A DNA stretch of 64,000 bases from NCBI GenBank assembly GCA_032716605.1, contig CM064517.1:25319861-25383860 (forward strand). Reading direction: 5' to 3'. Below, one piece after another: positions 31,846 through 45,183 of this stretch. The notes below the pieces were generated by a model. That model had not been told where the DNA came from. It did not search any database and saw only the letters and a program-made list of their open reading frames with translations. Source of the stretch: Paralithodes platypus (lineage: Eukaryota > Arthropoda > Malacostraca > Decapoda > Lithodidae). The translations under genes were made by a program, and so were the position numbers. The first letter of the stretch is position 1; each line of letters opens with the position of its first letter.

Positions 31846-31967
31846 CCTTTAATTTAACAATTCAACTGAAATATATGAAGCCTTTTAAATAATAGTGATA
31901 ATGGTGAAGGGCATTGCATCATACGTCTGTCTGTTTTTACCTATAATCTATAACTGTCAAGTGGCAT

Positions 31968-32325
31968 TTAAGGGGGTACTACTCGCTATTTCTGGACCCC
32001 CTTCTCCCTCTTGTTTACGCATATTAGTTTTGAGGTTTTAAGACGTTCGTTCCGTTCCGTTAGTCGATTTTGAGACCTTTCGCCTCATTATTTTGTCAAT
32101 ATTAAGGCCTTCCGTGCCTTTTAGGTGTCGATCTTTTCCTGGCGAGCGAAAGCGAGCCTCTAATTTTAGAAGGCCGGAATATTTTTCTACCGAAAAATGT
32201 ACAAATTTACCTTGAAAGGGCGTCTAGGGGGTGTTTTTCTAAGCTTGATGGAGGTCTAGCGAGGAAACTCAAACATAAATCAATACATAAATATATAGAC
32301 CAAAAACCAAGCACTACCCCCTTAA
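31968..32325. mobile_element. Family D MITE, complete (TTAA target)
   Basis: TTAA flanks lie at 31968-31971 and 32322-32325. The ends are TTAAGGGGGTACTAC and CACTACCCCCTTAA. The body has the family blocks TTTTGTCAATATTAAGGCCT, GAGCGAAAGCGAGC and TTTTCTACCGAAAAATGTAC. No coding frame is present. Confidence 0.82.
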
Positions 32326-32423
32326 TGAAGAAAGTCAAAGGCCGCGTGTAAAAAGTGTCATACCGCGACCTTCACCATCTCGTTGCCTGGCGTACGATGT
32401 TGGTCGCTGCCGGAGCTAGTTGA

Positions 32424-32690
32424 TTGAAAGAATGTATATGCAGACTAATAACACATAACAAAGCCACTCCAACAGCTTCCTCTCTCTCCAACACCCCTTT
32501 TCCCCTTTCAACATTCTCTGTACAGACTAATAACACACATAACAAAGCCACTCCAACAGCTTCCTCTCTCTCCAACACCCCTTCTCCCCTCTCTACGCTC
32601 TTCAGAAACACAGGAAAAGTAGAATGTAGATACGAGCTGCCGTTGTAAAGGCTTATCCCTCAATACCTTCACCTGACCTTTATATGCAGT
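32424..32690. repeat. Family F repeat with an 82-bp tandem duplication
   Basis: CAGACTAATAACACA..AACAAAGCC through AACACCCC occurs twice in tandem (from about 32440 and 32522). From 32520 on, about 150 bases match the reverse complement of 62220-62370 with very few differences. Confidence 0.8.
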
Positions 32691-32824
32691 TACGGATTAA
32701 GTTCTAACATTTAGTAGTCTTGTTAATAATAGCTATTTAATGTGTTTCCTCGACTATTATTATTGTGTTTTACTTAGTATGATGAAGTTAATGATAATTA
32801 TTTTATTATATCTATTTTCATTAG

Positions 32825-35056
32825 AAGTTAGTAATGCAGGGATAGTTAAAATAGTACGAGCATAGTTACAATATTAGTTAAGTGATGCAGGGCTAGTTTA
32901 TATAGTAGTACAAGGATAGTTAAATGGTAGTTAGTGATGTAGGGATGATACAAATAGTGGTTAGGGATGCAGGGATAGTTAGAATAATAGTACAAGTATG
33001 GCTAAAAGGGTAGTTAGGCATGCAGGGATAGTAGAAATAGTCGTTATGGATGCAGTTATTGTTAGAATAATAGTACACGTATGGCTAAAATGGTAGTTAG
33101 TCATACAGGGATGGTATAAATAGTGGTTAGGGTTGCAGGGATAGTTCAGGGATGCAGAGATAGTACAGGGATGCAGGGATAGTACAAATAGTGGTTAGGG
33201 ATGCAGATATAGTATAAATAGTGGTTAGGGATGCAGATATAGTATAAATAGTGGTTAGGGATGCAGATATAGTATAAATAGTGGTTAGGGATGCAGGGAT
33301 AGTACAAATAGTGGTTAGGGATGCAGATATAGTATAAATAGTGGTTAGGGATGCAGGGATAGTATAAATAGTGGTTAGGGATGCAGGGATAGTACAAATA
33401 GTGGTTAGGGATGCAGATATAGTATAAATAGTGGTTAGGGATGCAGGGATAGTACAAATAGTGGTTAGGGATGCAGATATACTATAAATAGTGGTTAGGG
33501 ATGCAGGGATAGTATAAATAGTGGTTAGGGATGCAGGGATAGTACAAATAGTGGTTAGGGATGCAGATATAGTATAAATAGTGGTTAGGGATGCAGGGAT
33601 AGTATAAATAGTGATTATGGATGCAGATATAGTATAAATAGTGGTTAGGGATGCAGGGATTGTACAAATAGTGGTTAGGGATGCAGGGATAGTACAAATA
33701 GTGGTTAGGGATGCAGATATAGTATAAATAGTGGTTAGGGATGCAGGGATAGTACAAATAGTGGTTAGGGATGCAGATATAGTATAAATAGTGGTTAGGG
33801 ATGCAGGGATAGTACAAATAGTGGTTAGGGATGCAGATATAGTATAAATAGTGGTTAGGGATGCAGGGATAGTATAAATAGTGGTTAGGGATGCAGGGAT
33901 AGTACAAATAGTGGTTAGGGATGCAGATATAGTATAAATAGTGGTTAGGGATGCAGATATAGTATAAATAGTGATTATGGATGCAGATATAGTATAAATA
34001 GTGGTTAGGGATGCAGGGATTGTACAAATAGTGGTTAGGGATGCAGGGATAGTACAAATAGTGGTTAGGGATGCAGATATAGTATAAATAGTGGTTAGGG
34101 ATGCAGGGATAGTACAAATAGTGGTTAGGGATGCAGGGATAGTATAAATAGTGGTTAGGGATGCAGATATAGTATAAATAGTGGTTAGGGATGCAGATAT
34201 AGTATAAATAGTGGTTAGGAATGCAGGGATAGTATAAATAGTGGTTAGGGATGCAGGGATAGTACAAATAGTGGTTAGGGATGCAGATATAGTATAAATA
34301 GTGGTTAGGGATGCAGGGATAGTACAAATAGTGGTTAGGGATGCAGGGATAGTATAAAAAATAGGGTTAGGGATGCAGATATAGTATAAATAGTGGTTAG
34401 GATGCAGGGATAGTATAAATAGTGGTTAGGGATGCAGGGATAGTACAAATAGTGGTTAGGGATGCAGATATAGTATAAATAGTGGTTAGGGATGCAGGAA
34501 TAGTACAAATAGTGGTTAGGGATGCAGATATAGTACAAATAGTGGTTAGGGATGCAGATATAGTATAAATAGTGGTTAGGGATGCAGATATAGTACAAAT
34601 AGTGGTTAGGGATGCAGATATATAAATAGTGGTTAGGGATGCAGATATATATAATAGTGGTTAGGGATGCAGATATAGTACAAAATAGTGGTTAGGGATG
34701 CAGATATAGTACAAATAGTGGTTAGGGATGCAGATATTATAAATAGTGGTGTTTAGGATGCAGATATAGTACAATAGTGGTTAGGATGCAGATATTAGGG
34801 ATGCAGATATAGTATAAAATAGTGGTTAGGGATGCAGATATAGTACAATAGTGGTTAGGGATGCAGATATAGTATAAATAGTGGTTAGGGATGCAGATAT
34901 AGTATAAATAGTGGTTAGGGATGCAGATATAGTATAAATAGTGGTTAGGGATGCAGATATAGTACAAATAGTGGTTAGGGATGCAGATATAGTATAAATA
35001 GTGGTTAGGGATGCAGATATAGTATAAATAGTGGTTAGGGATGCAGGGATAGTATA
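32825..35056. repeat. 30-bp satellite, about 65 clear copies
   Basis: The unit is GTGGTTAGGGATGCAGATAT plus AGTATAAATA, with main variants GGGAT for GATAT and TACAAATA for TATAAATA. The left edge (32825-33120) is degenerate and 34610-34860 carries small deletions. Rare variants (GTGATTATGG followed one unit later by TTGTACAAATA) recur 360 bases apart, showing duplication in 12-unit blocks. Confidence 0.95.
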
Positions 35057-35164
35057 AGACAGAAGTAAAAACAATCCCTTCACTTCCGGAAGGGGTAGTG
35101 GCTGCTTCCTTGTCCTTCCTTCCTCACTACACACACCACTACCTCCTCCAATACCACTATATGA

Positions 35165-35264
35165 GGAAATGATGCAGCACCTACCTCACTCTCTCTGTCT
35201 GTCTCTCTCTCTCTATCTATCTATCTAAATATCTACAAATCTATATTTCTCTCTTTCTCTCACT

Positions 35265-35339
<75 letters not shown>

Positions 35340-35340
35340 G
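35165..35340. repeat. (CT)n with (TATC)n microsatellite
   Basis: CT and CTAT units at 35190-35225 are followed by a nearly pure CT run at 35270-35337. Confidence 0.94.
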
Positions 35341-35608
35341 TAATTATATAAACAATTAAAAACAAAAGTGTTGTGCGTTTGACGAGCTTGAGAGTTAATT
35401 TGCCTATAATGTATTATGTAAACATGATTACAATCGTGTGGGAGGGATATATAACTACACACACACACACACGCACACGTAGGGGTTGCTTATTTGTGTA
35501 TTTATTTGTTTATATATTATTTTTGTATGTATACAAAATATAAACAATATATACAGATCTAATATATGATTAGGCATGTGCAACAAGTCTAGACAAAGAA
35601 AATATGCA

Positions 35609-36366
35609 AATGTATATAATACAAGTAATGTATATAATACAAGTAATGTATATAATACAAGTATTGTATATAATACAAGTAATGTATATATTACAAGTAA
35701 TGTATATAATACAAGTAATGTATATAATACAAGTAATGTATATAATACAAGTAATGTATATAATACAAGTAATGTATATATACAAGTAATGTATATAATA
35801 CAAATAATGTATATAATACAAGTAATGTATATAATACAAGTAATGTATATAATACAAGTAATGTATATAATACAAGTAATGTATATAATACAAGTAATGT
35901 ATATAATACAAATAATGTATATAATACAAGTAATGTATATAATACAAATAATGTATATAATACAAATAATGTATATAATACAAATAATGTATATAATACA
36001 AGTAATGTATATAATACAAGTAATGTATATAATACAAGTAATGTATATAATACAAATAATGTATATAATACAAGTAATGTATATAATACAAGTAATGTAT
36101 ATAATACAAGTAATGTATATAATACAAGTAATGTATATAATACAAATAATGTATATAATACAAGTAATGTATATAATACAAATAATGTATATAATACAAA
36201 TAATGTATATAATACAAGTAATGTATATAATACAAATAATGTATATAATACAAATAATGTATATAATACAAATAATGTATATAATACAAGTAATGTATAT
36301 AATACAAGTAATGTATATAATACAAATAATGTATATAATACAAGTAATGTATATAATACAAGTAAT
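35609..36366. repeat. 18-bp satellite, about 42 copies
   Basis: The unit is GTATATAATACAAGTAAT, with an A-for-G variant (CAAATAAT) scattered through the array. Because the unit is a multiple of three, open frames of 263 and 415 codons arise on both strands. They are not genes. Confidence 0.95.
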
Positions 36367-36419
36367 AATTCAGTTCAATAATATCATCTTCCTTGAACCG
36401 ATTTGTATGTTTATTTTCT

Positions 36420-36925
<506 letters not shown>

Positions 36926-37382
36926 TATTTTGATTAAGGCCAGAATATGTCATTCTATATATATGATATGTTTATCAAGTGAAACAAATTTGTAGTTTCA
37001 TATTGTTAATAAATATTGTCTCCCATAGTGACAATAATATTTTATTTTTTATTTTTACATATTTAAATACAAAAGAAAACATGAACAAACGCTGATAGAT
37101 GTTACATACTTGACAGACAAACATCTCTATCTATCTATCTATCTATACATCTTATATCTATCTATTTATCAATCTCTCTTTTCTATATCTGTCTATCTAT
37201 CTGTATCTATCTTCTGTGTGTGTGTATGTGTATGTACGTATGTCTAGGTGCACACATGTAGGTGGAGTGTAATACAGATGCGGGTGTCCTTGTGTGAGCG
37301 TTTTTATTGAGGTATTGGGCTAGAGCAGGTACCCACGTCTCTTATAATAAACACTGTATACCTGTAGTTACCTCAGCACACC

Positions 37383-37742
37383 TTAAGGGGACTCACCTGC
37401 TATGTTTTCCCTCTCTCTCCCTCTCTCTCTGGCTTGTATCCATTCGGCCCCATTCAGCCTATTGTTTGAAGACGTTTACCCCCAACCAGGTGTCAATTTT
37501 TTACCGCTCGCCAGCATATTTTGTTATATATGTTTTTGACAGCAGGCTAAATTTGTATATTTTTCGATAGAAAAATGTGTCCGGCGAAGCCGGATTTCTC
37601 CATACAATGCTGGCTCGCTATCGCTCGCCAGGACGAACTCGACACCTGGATGGGGATAAACGTCTTAAAACAGTAGGCTGAATAGGGCCGAATGGATACA
37701 AACCAGAGAGAGAGATATTTTTTTTTGGAAAAACCCCCTTAA
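37383..37742. mobile_element. Family D foldback MITE with long arms
   Basis: TTAA flanks lie at 37383-37386 and 37739-37742. Arms of about 65 bases pair: TTGTATCCATTCGGCCC, TTCAGCCTA, AGACGTTTA and CCAGGTGTC in the left arm (37434-37490) all reappear reverse-complemented at 37638-37704. The centre has the family block TATTTTTCGATAGAAAAATG. Confidence 0.82.
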
Positions 37743-37955
37743 CCCCTTCTCTACCGGCGACGTCTTTTTGAGTTTATTCTAGCTCGATTTACACGATGTT
37801 GTACTGTTGAAGAAGGATCTGTGGTAGTAAAAAGGATTAAGTGAGATAGCTCGAAGGCTGTTAACGGCTGGAGGCCCTTTGGAAACTGAATACCATCGTT
37901 TAATAGTAGCCAGACTAAAGTAAAAAAAAGACGTCCGCGGTACAGAAGGGGTTAA
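37739..37955. mobile_element. Family E MITE sharing a TTAA with the D copy
   Basis: Ends are TTAACCCCTTCTCTACCGGC and CGCGGTACAGAAGGGGTTAA. The left TTAA (37739-37742) is the same four bases that end the family D element, so one inserted exactly into the target site of the other. Confidence 0.82.
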
Positions 37956-37982
37956 ACACAGACTTTTAGACTATAGGCCAGG

Positions 37983-38240
37983 TTATTGGGTAGGTTTTTT
38001 GGGGTTTTTTCTGGACCCCTTGCTTCCCCATTTGTTTTGACATTTTCAGGTGTTTGATCCATTAGTTTGGCGATTATATGACCTTTCGTGCCATTTGGGT
38101 GACTGGGGGGGGGGGGGGGTATTTTCTTAAAGCTTGATGGAGGTCTAGGGAAGAAACTAAATATAAATATATAAAAATTATAAACTAATAAATAACCCCT
38201 CCCCCCATAAGGTTGATGGAGGTCTAGGGAGGAAACTAAT
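37983..38240. mobile_element. Family D MITE, degraded
   Basis: Blocks CTGGACCCCTTGCTTCCCCA, TTAGTTTGGCGATTATATGA, CCTTTCGTGCCATTTGGGTG and AGCTTGATGGAGGTCTAGG are present. The middle is replaced by a G run at 38106-38119. The segment GTTGATGGAGGTCTAGG is repeated at 38211. Confidence 0.65.
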
Positions 38241-38539
38241 AACCTCCCATTTAAATACACGGAACCACATATCTATCTGTCTATCAATAAGTCTATCACC
38301 TCTTCCATTACGTTTCAAAGTGGCTTTTTATTATTTTCGTCTCTAGTTTTATTATTGTCCAGCTTCGTAATTCTCATCCTTTTATCACCCCATCCCATTT
38401 TAATTATATATTCTTGTGTGTATCTTATTATTTGTGGCTATCCTAAGTTAAAATTTATGATAGCCCGCCCCTCCATTGCTTGCGCGGCCCCTATCATGTG
38501 ACCAGAGAGTGTTCCAATACTTTAGCTTCTTTGAGGCAT

Positions 38540-39275
<736 letters not shown>

Positions 39276-39654
39276 CGTGTATGTCAAAGCCTACGTAGTG
39301 GTTATTATAATGATGTTTTTCTATCAGGCTGAGGTGTGTGTTTATACCAAGCCCGTCGTTGTGTTCGTCTCGTGGGGTTGTTGTGGTGGGTTGTGAGGCG
39401 TGTTTTTGTAGTTTCGTGTTGCATTGGGTTTGTGTTGTGAGGCGCGTTTTGTGTCCTGTTGACAAGTGTTACGAAGGCGTACGAGGAAACTAGCGCGGAA
39501 ATATCGGCGAGACAGGCAGACAGACAGATAGGAAGAATTTTTATATTCAAAATGAATAATTCAATATAGAAATATATTGTATTGGGGGAGGGAGATATGT
39601 GGATGGGTAGATGTATATATAGTAGATGGGCAGATAGATCAATATATATATTGT

Positions 39655-39659
39655 ATACA

Positions 39660-39749
<90 letters not shown>

Positions 39750-39750
39750 T
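39655..39750. repeat. (TA)n microsatellite
   Basis: An almost pure TA run of about 85 bases bounded by ACAGTATATA-type palindromes. Confidence 0.95.
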
Positions 39751-39930
39751 ATATACATACTGTATATATCACAGTTAACAAGGCGTCATAGTGCTGGATA
39801 AATAAAATTAACACGCACCTTGGTATTTCCGCATTCACATTAAGTTACGTTTATTTTTATTTTCTTTATTTTTGTTCTTTAATGGACAAAAACGCGTGTA
39901 CTATAAAGTTGGCAATTACGTGATACACTT

Positions 39931-40114
39931 AACATCAAATACAGTCCAGTACAGTATAGTTCAAAAGGCTGGATATTACATCAAATACAGTCGAGTACAG
40001 TATAGTTCAAAAGGCTGGATATTACATCAAATACAGTCCAGTACAGTATAGTTCAAAAGGCTGGATATTACATCAAATACAGTCCAGTACAGTATAGTTC
40101 AAAAGGCTGGATAT
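39931..40114. repeat. 46-bp tandem repeat, 4 copies
   Basis: The unit starts ACATCAAATACAGTCCAGTA and ends AAAAGGCTGGATATT. Copies differ by one or two bases. Confidence 0.93.
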
Positions 40115-40194
40115 TCGTAATTCGTGTATTGCTTGTTTTCATCTCAAGCTAAATCTATACTAAAATGACAACACATTCTTAAGACACAGGGAAG

Positions 40195-41238
40195 TAGTCT
40201 TTACAATTATATGATTATATATATGTAATTTAGAAGGTATTTCTTTACAATTATATGATTATATATATGTAATTTAGAAGGTATTTCTTTACAATTATAT
40301 GCTTATATATGTAATTTAGAAGGTATTTCTTTACAATTATATGATTATATATATGTAATTTAGAAGGTATTTCTTTACAATTATATGATTATATATATGT
40401 AATTTAGAAGGTATTTCTTTACAATTATATGATTATATAATTTAGAAGGTATTTCTTTACAATTATATGATTATATATATGTAATTTAGAAGGTATTTCT
40501 TTACAATTAGATGATTATATATATGTAATTTAGAAGGTATTTCTTTACAATTATATGATTATAATATGTAATTTAGAAGGTATTTCTTTACAATTATATG
40601 ATTATATATATGTAATTTAGAAGGTATTTCTTTACAATTATATGATTATATATATGTAATTTAGAAGGTATTTCTTTACAATTATATGATTATATATATG
40701 TAATTTAGAAGGTATTTCTTTACAATTATATGATTATATATATGTAATTTAGAAGGTATTTCTTTACAATTATATGATTATATATATGTAATTTAGAAGG
40801 TATTTCTTTACAATTATATGATTATATATATGTTATTTAGAAGGTATTTCTTTACAATTATATGATTATATATATGTAATTTAGAAGGTATTTCTTTACA
40901 ATTATATGATTATATATATGTAATTTAGAAGGTATTTCTTTACAATTATATGATTATATATATGTAATTTAGAAGGTATTTCTTTACAATTATATGATTA
41001 TATATAGAAGATTTGTAATTTAGAAGGTATTTCTTTACAATTATATGATTATATATATGTAATTTAGAAGGTATTTCTTTACAATTATATGATTATATAT
41101 ATGTAATTTAGAAGGTATTTCTTTACAATTATATGATTATATATATGTATTAGAAGGTATTTCTTTACAATTATATGATTATATATATGTAATTTAGAAG
41201 GTATTTCTTTACAATTATATGATTATATATACTGTAAT
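40195..41238. repeat. 44-bp satellite, about 23 copies
   Basis: The unit is GTAATTTAGAAGGTATTTCT plus TTACAATTATATGATTATATATAT. Copies are almost identical apart from small TA-length changes. Confidence 0.95.
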
Positions 41239-41271
41239 TGTGAAGTTGGAGCTATATAATGCCAATAATTA

Positions 41272-41405
41272 TTAACCCCTTGAGGATCATGACACGTTTA
41301 GACATTTTATTGAGGCTATCATTCGACAATTTTATGCACCTTAGGAAGGATCTGTGAGACTTAAAAGCGTAATAACTATCTCAATCAACCCTCTGACTTA
41401 CATAT

Positions 41406-41450
<45 letters not shown>
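41272..41450. mobile_element. Family E fragment followed by (CT)n
   Basis: TTAACCCCTTGAGGATCATG and TTATGCACCTTAGGAAGGAT mark the left half of an E element. The right half is replaced by a CT microsatellite at 41408-41448. Confidence 0.65.
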
Positions 41451-41453
<3 letters not shown>

Positions 41454-41574
41454 TATCTAGTTTATCTTTGTATATCTGTCTTATCAATACATCTTTGTTG
41501 CTTTGAAAGGATATGTGGGTTTCAAGCTGATTAATGTATGTTTATTAATATAATATAATTCTGGTTATATTATA

Positions 41575-41576
41575 TA

Positions 41577-41630
<54 letters not shown>

Positions 41631-41641
41631 CAGTATATACC

Positions 41642-41708
<67 letters not shown>

Positions 41709-41964
41709 TATATATATATATTTTTTTTTTTTACTACCTGATCATCTCCCACCCATTGTGATGAATATTAATGAATTTACGCTTTTAGTAGAGGTAGTTT
41801 GCATGGGAATGGATCGTTCCGACTATTTTTAGTGGTTTGTTGGAAATAAGCATGCGCTCATACATATTTTTTGGGGATGGAGAGAGAGAGAGAGAGTGAG
41901 AGTAAGAGCGAGAGAGAGATGGACAAAGTTAAAATTATGCACATGCAAATATATTCCCCCCCCC

Positions 41965-42006
<42 letters not shown>

Positions 42007-42007
42007 C

Positions 42008-42063
<56 letters not shown>

Positions 42064-42065
42064 CA
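41575..42065. repeat. (TA)n and (GA)n microsatellites
   Basis: TA runs lie at 41576-41715 and 41968-42004, a GA run at 42009-42062, and GA-rich sequence at 41878-41920. Confidence 0.94.
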
Positions 42066-42146
42066 AGAGAGAGGCAGAGGCAGGCAGCCTCACTACCTTG
42101 ACTTTTGCCACCCTCTCTCTCTCTCTCTTGCACTTCACTCTGATTT

Positions 42147-42262
42147 AACGGGGGAGTTCTCTGGACCCCCTTCTCCCTCATGCTTAGCCCCATTAGTTTT
42201 GAGATTTTGAAAACGTTCGCCCTATTACTTTGTTGATTTTACGAACTTTCGTGCCATTCTTA
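42147..42262. mobile_element. Family D fragment
   Basis: TCTGGACCCCCTTCTCCCTC, AGCCCCATTAGTTTTGAGAT and ACTTTCGTGCCATTCTT match the left part of family D. The right part is missing. Confidence 0.6.
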
Positions 42263-42326
42263 TTCTTCTATTTATACTATTAACAAGGATAAATAACATA
42301 ACAGCTAATATTTTCCCCTCTGACAC

Positions 42327-42348
42327 ATCTCGTTGCGTACCTGCCAAT
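42327..42348 (+). repeat. Partial duplicate of the exon 2 start
   Basis: These 22 bases match the first 22 bases of exon 2 (42459-42480) with one C/T difference. The copy lies 132 bases upstream, lacks an AG directly before it, and runs into AAT/GATA repeats, so it is not expected to be used as an exon. Confidence 0.75.
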
Positions 42349-42458
42349 AATAATAATAGATAGATAAATAAATAAATACATAAATAAATAGATTAAATAA
42401 ATAAATAGATAAAATAAATAGATATATAAACTAACAAACCATATTTTTCGCGTTTCAG

Positions 42459-42726
42459 ATCTCGTTGTGTACCTGCCAATCACCATCCTTCTCCCTACCT
42501 TCGCCTTTCGATCTCGCTACTCCATGGCAGGCAGGGAGAACGAATGGTGGTGGTGGAGTGGCCTCTTGTCGCTAATAGGCCTCGGGGGGAGCGAGAGCGA
42601 GGGCCGGTCCAGCACAGGGAGAGGCCGGATTGACGGGCCGAATGATATCAGAGGGCCGGTCGATCAGGTGCTGTTGTCGAATGAGGTTCGCTTCGATCCT
42701 GGACTTAATGATTATCAAGTGGAAGA
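42459..42726 (+). CDS. Secreted-protein gene, exon 2
   Basis: A TTTTTCGCGTTTCAG acceptor precedes the exon. In the phase left by exon 1 it reads DLVVYLPITILLPTFAFRSR, a WWWW run in ENEWWWWSGLLSLIGLGG, a Gly/Ser/Arg-rich linker, and VDQVLLSNEVRFDPGLNDYQ, ending VE plus two bases. The donor GTGAGT at 42727 is strong. The hydrophobic LVVYLPITILLPTF segment may be a beta-rich or membrane-associated stretch. It is followed by a disordered linker and then by the domain in exon 3. GC content is again high against AT-rich flanks. No named family is recognised for this exon alone. Confidence 0.72.
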
Positions 42727-42742
42727 GTGAGTATTTATTAAT

Positions 42743-42744
<2 letters not shown>

Positions 42745-42821
<77 letters not shown>

Positions 42822-42822
42822 A
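42745..42822. repeat. (GA)n microsatellite in intron 2
   Basis: A nearly pure GA run of about 75 bases, just after the exon 2 donor. Confidence 0.95.
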
Positions 42823-42954
42823 AAGGGTGGTCTATTCACAGTTAGCTGGCCTTAGTACCTGTTATCAAGCTGTTTAACCCACTGTATATTATGGACGGAG
42901 GTCTAACCAATGACGGGATGTTTACCGATTTAAAACAATTAAATAAATGAAAAT

Positions 42955-43170
42955 AACAGGCCCTTTTTTGATGAGTTGAAAGGGAAGGGGAAGGGAGCGA
43001 AGAAGCGGGTTAGGGGGGGGGGGGGGGGGGTGAAAGGGAGCAAGAATTGAAGTGAGGGGTACATATACATTCAGATATGGAGGGAAGGGGGAAGGGGGGG
43101 GGGAAGGAGGGCGAGCAAGAAGTGAAAGGAGGGGGTATATAAACACTCAAATGTGGAAGGAGGAGGGGGG
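42955..43170. repeat. G-rich purine sequence in intron 2
   Basis: G runs (43014-43030, 43095-43103) and two related segments with GAAGTGA..GGGGTA..TATA..CACTCA/CATTCAGATAT indicate a duplicated block of roughly 95 bases. Confidence 0.65.
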
Positions 43171-43453
43171 AGGTGCAGGTTTTAGAAAGGGAAATGATGG
43201 GCGTGACATATGATGGTGAATGTAGGGATTCTTATATAGGATTACGAGTGTCTAGGTATAAAGCAAATATACACACACAGATGATATATATACTGTATAT
43301 CACAAATTCACGTGAGTTTCAGGTATATATGTTCTTACCATCACCGATATTTGATATATTGATAAACAGATTTCTACATAATTATCTATTATATAAAACT
43401 AACCCTTCTCTAACTAACTAACCCCCCCCCCCCTTTCCCTCCTCCTTCATTAG

Positions 43454-43600
43454 TTACGGCGCCTTATTGTCACGGTTGGACGCGTATTTCCATTACTTGG
43501 GTGTGCATGACGATGACTGCCGCATGAGAGCCATATGTCACCTGGCGGCCGATCCCTCAACCTTCACACCTCTCTCACACCTCGTACTAGCACCCCTAAA
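43454..43600 (+). CDS. Secreted-protein gene, exon 3 (DM4/12-like domain)
   Basis: The acceptor is CTCCTTCATTAG and the donor is GTAAGT at 43601. Joined to exon 2 the codon is GAT, giving DYGALLSRLDAYFHYLGVHD, DDCRMRAICHLAADP and then FTPLSHLVLAPLK, ending in phase 2. The pattern of a Leu-rich helix, then G..DDDC-R-RAIC and a downstream Leu-rich helix, resembles the arthropod DM4/12 domain, whose hallmark is C-x-x-R-x-I-C-E; here His replaces Glu. That would fit a secreted arthropod protein of unknown function. The gene continues beyond this exon because the frame is open at the donor, but the next exon was not found. Confidence 0.72.
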
Positions 43601-43939
43601 GTAAGTGGGTGGAGTCTGTTGTCATCTGTTGGCTTGGGTTGATTTGCTTGCTATTTTTTTATTTTTAGTTGTGTTCTACTAATATATATATATATATATA
43701 TATATCGCATCGTATCGTATCGAGTGTTGCAGTGTCGTTTTCTAAGTGTTTCTTCGCCTTGAAGGGCTGACTGTGACAAATAACCAACCTTGCACGTCAA
43801 AGATACCCCACCTATCTGATGCTTTGAGGTGTCCGATATACTGGAGGGATAACTAGCTGGCTGGCTGGTTGGTTGCTTTTGGTGTGGGAGAGAGAGAGAG
43901 GGAGAGATTTATAGTGAGAATGAGTGGGGAGATAGATAG

Positions 43940-44012
<73 letters not shown>

Positions 44013-44660
44013 TATATAGAGAGAGAGCGAGAGAGAGAGAGAGAGAGTGGTAAGTTTGACACGTAGTAACATTACATAACTACGCTTAGCAAGGGAGGGA
44101 GGGAGGGAGGAAGAGGATGGAAAGGAGGTATGGAGGAAGAGGGGGTGGGGAGGAGTGGAGGCTGTAGGAGGGAGAGAGAAAAAAGTGCATAGAAAAGCAA
44201 GCAACAACAGGAGAGCAAGACGAGAGACGAGGAAGAGACTAAGTGAAATTAATAAGTTGATAGAATACCAAAATTATTAAACATATGGAAAGTTAAATAC
44301 GAGGAATTGAAAGTCGAAATACAGCAAGATATTATGTAACATACAATAATATTAATTAAACAATACATTAAAATATAATACAATCATAAAATCAAGAATG
44401 AGGGGTGTGAGATAACGACTAAACTACAGCCCAATCGAAATGGATAAATAGGTAGATAGAGCTAGAAATAGAGAGATACAAAGATAGAGGAGGTAGACAG
44501 AGTTATAAATATAGAGATAAAAAGATAGATGAGGTAGATAGAGCTGTAAATGGAGAGATAAATAGATAGAGGAGGTAGAAATAGAGAGATGACAAGATAA
44601 AGGGAGGTGAGAGGGATGACTAAGGCAAATGGAGGAAAGATACTAAAGGAGGGAGCGTCA
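43601..44660. repeat. Intron 3 sequence with (TA)n and (GA)n microsatellites
   Basis: TA runs lie at 43680-43704 and 43945-44020 and a GA-rich stretch at 44020-44050. 44450-44600 contains GAGATA/AAAGATAGAGGAGGTAGA repeats of about 58 bases. No further exon is recognised. Confidence 0.7.
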
Positions 44661-45183
44661 GGGCGATAGAGTGAAGCCAATCTCCCACACGATGTACTGC
44701 CTGAAGAATACCCTGTCGACCTTACAGTACCTCAAATTATCAAGTACAGACCACAAAGAGATCCATAGCTTTATTACATGTTACAATAATATCATAGCCT
44801 ATTATCATTTATGCCTATAAACGCTAGAAACTCCGATCAGATCCGTCATTACCAGCAGTCCTATAAAATGACTCCTATCCCTGCTTCACGCTCGCATCTA
44901 GTAGGGTCTGTTTCAAGTTCCCTCCCTTCATTAAACCTCCTACGTGCTACTCCTCAACTCAGTCGATCGTTGCGCAAGTCTCGCCATTGGGTTTGCCAGT
45001 AACAAATGTATATATGTATTTTTTATGTGTGGTGGTGGAGAGGAGGTGGTTAGAAGCATTTAAAGCCGGCTGCTGGGCTTACGAAAGAGAGAGTGAGAGT
45101 GAGCATGAGAGTGAGACAGAGAGATGGCAAGTAGCAGAGGTAACACAATTATATATGTAAGGAAGAAAACATTGAAAAACATA
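44661..45183. other. No recognised feature
   Basis: The 63-codon frame at 44811-45002 shows no family features or splice sites that would place it in the upstream gene. Confidence 0.35.

Noticed and set aside
33482..34327. 281-codon minus-strand frame with a repeated NHYLYYICIP-type peptide
   Set aside because: It is the 30-bp satellite translated. The unit is a multiple of three and lacks stops in that frame. There is no start context, splice site or composition change.
33120..35056. Telomere-like repeat because of GGTTAGGG in each unit
   Set aside because: Only one such octamer occurs per 30-bp unit and the rest of the unit is unrelated. Arthropod telomeres are pure TTAGG.
44811..45002. 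Candidate exon 4 of the secreted-protein gene
   Set aside because: The frame lacks a credible acceptor in the right phase and has no DM4/12-type continuation.
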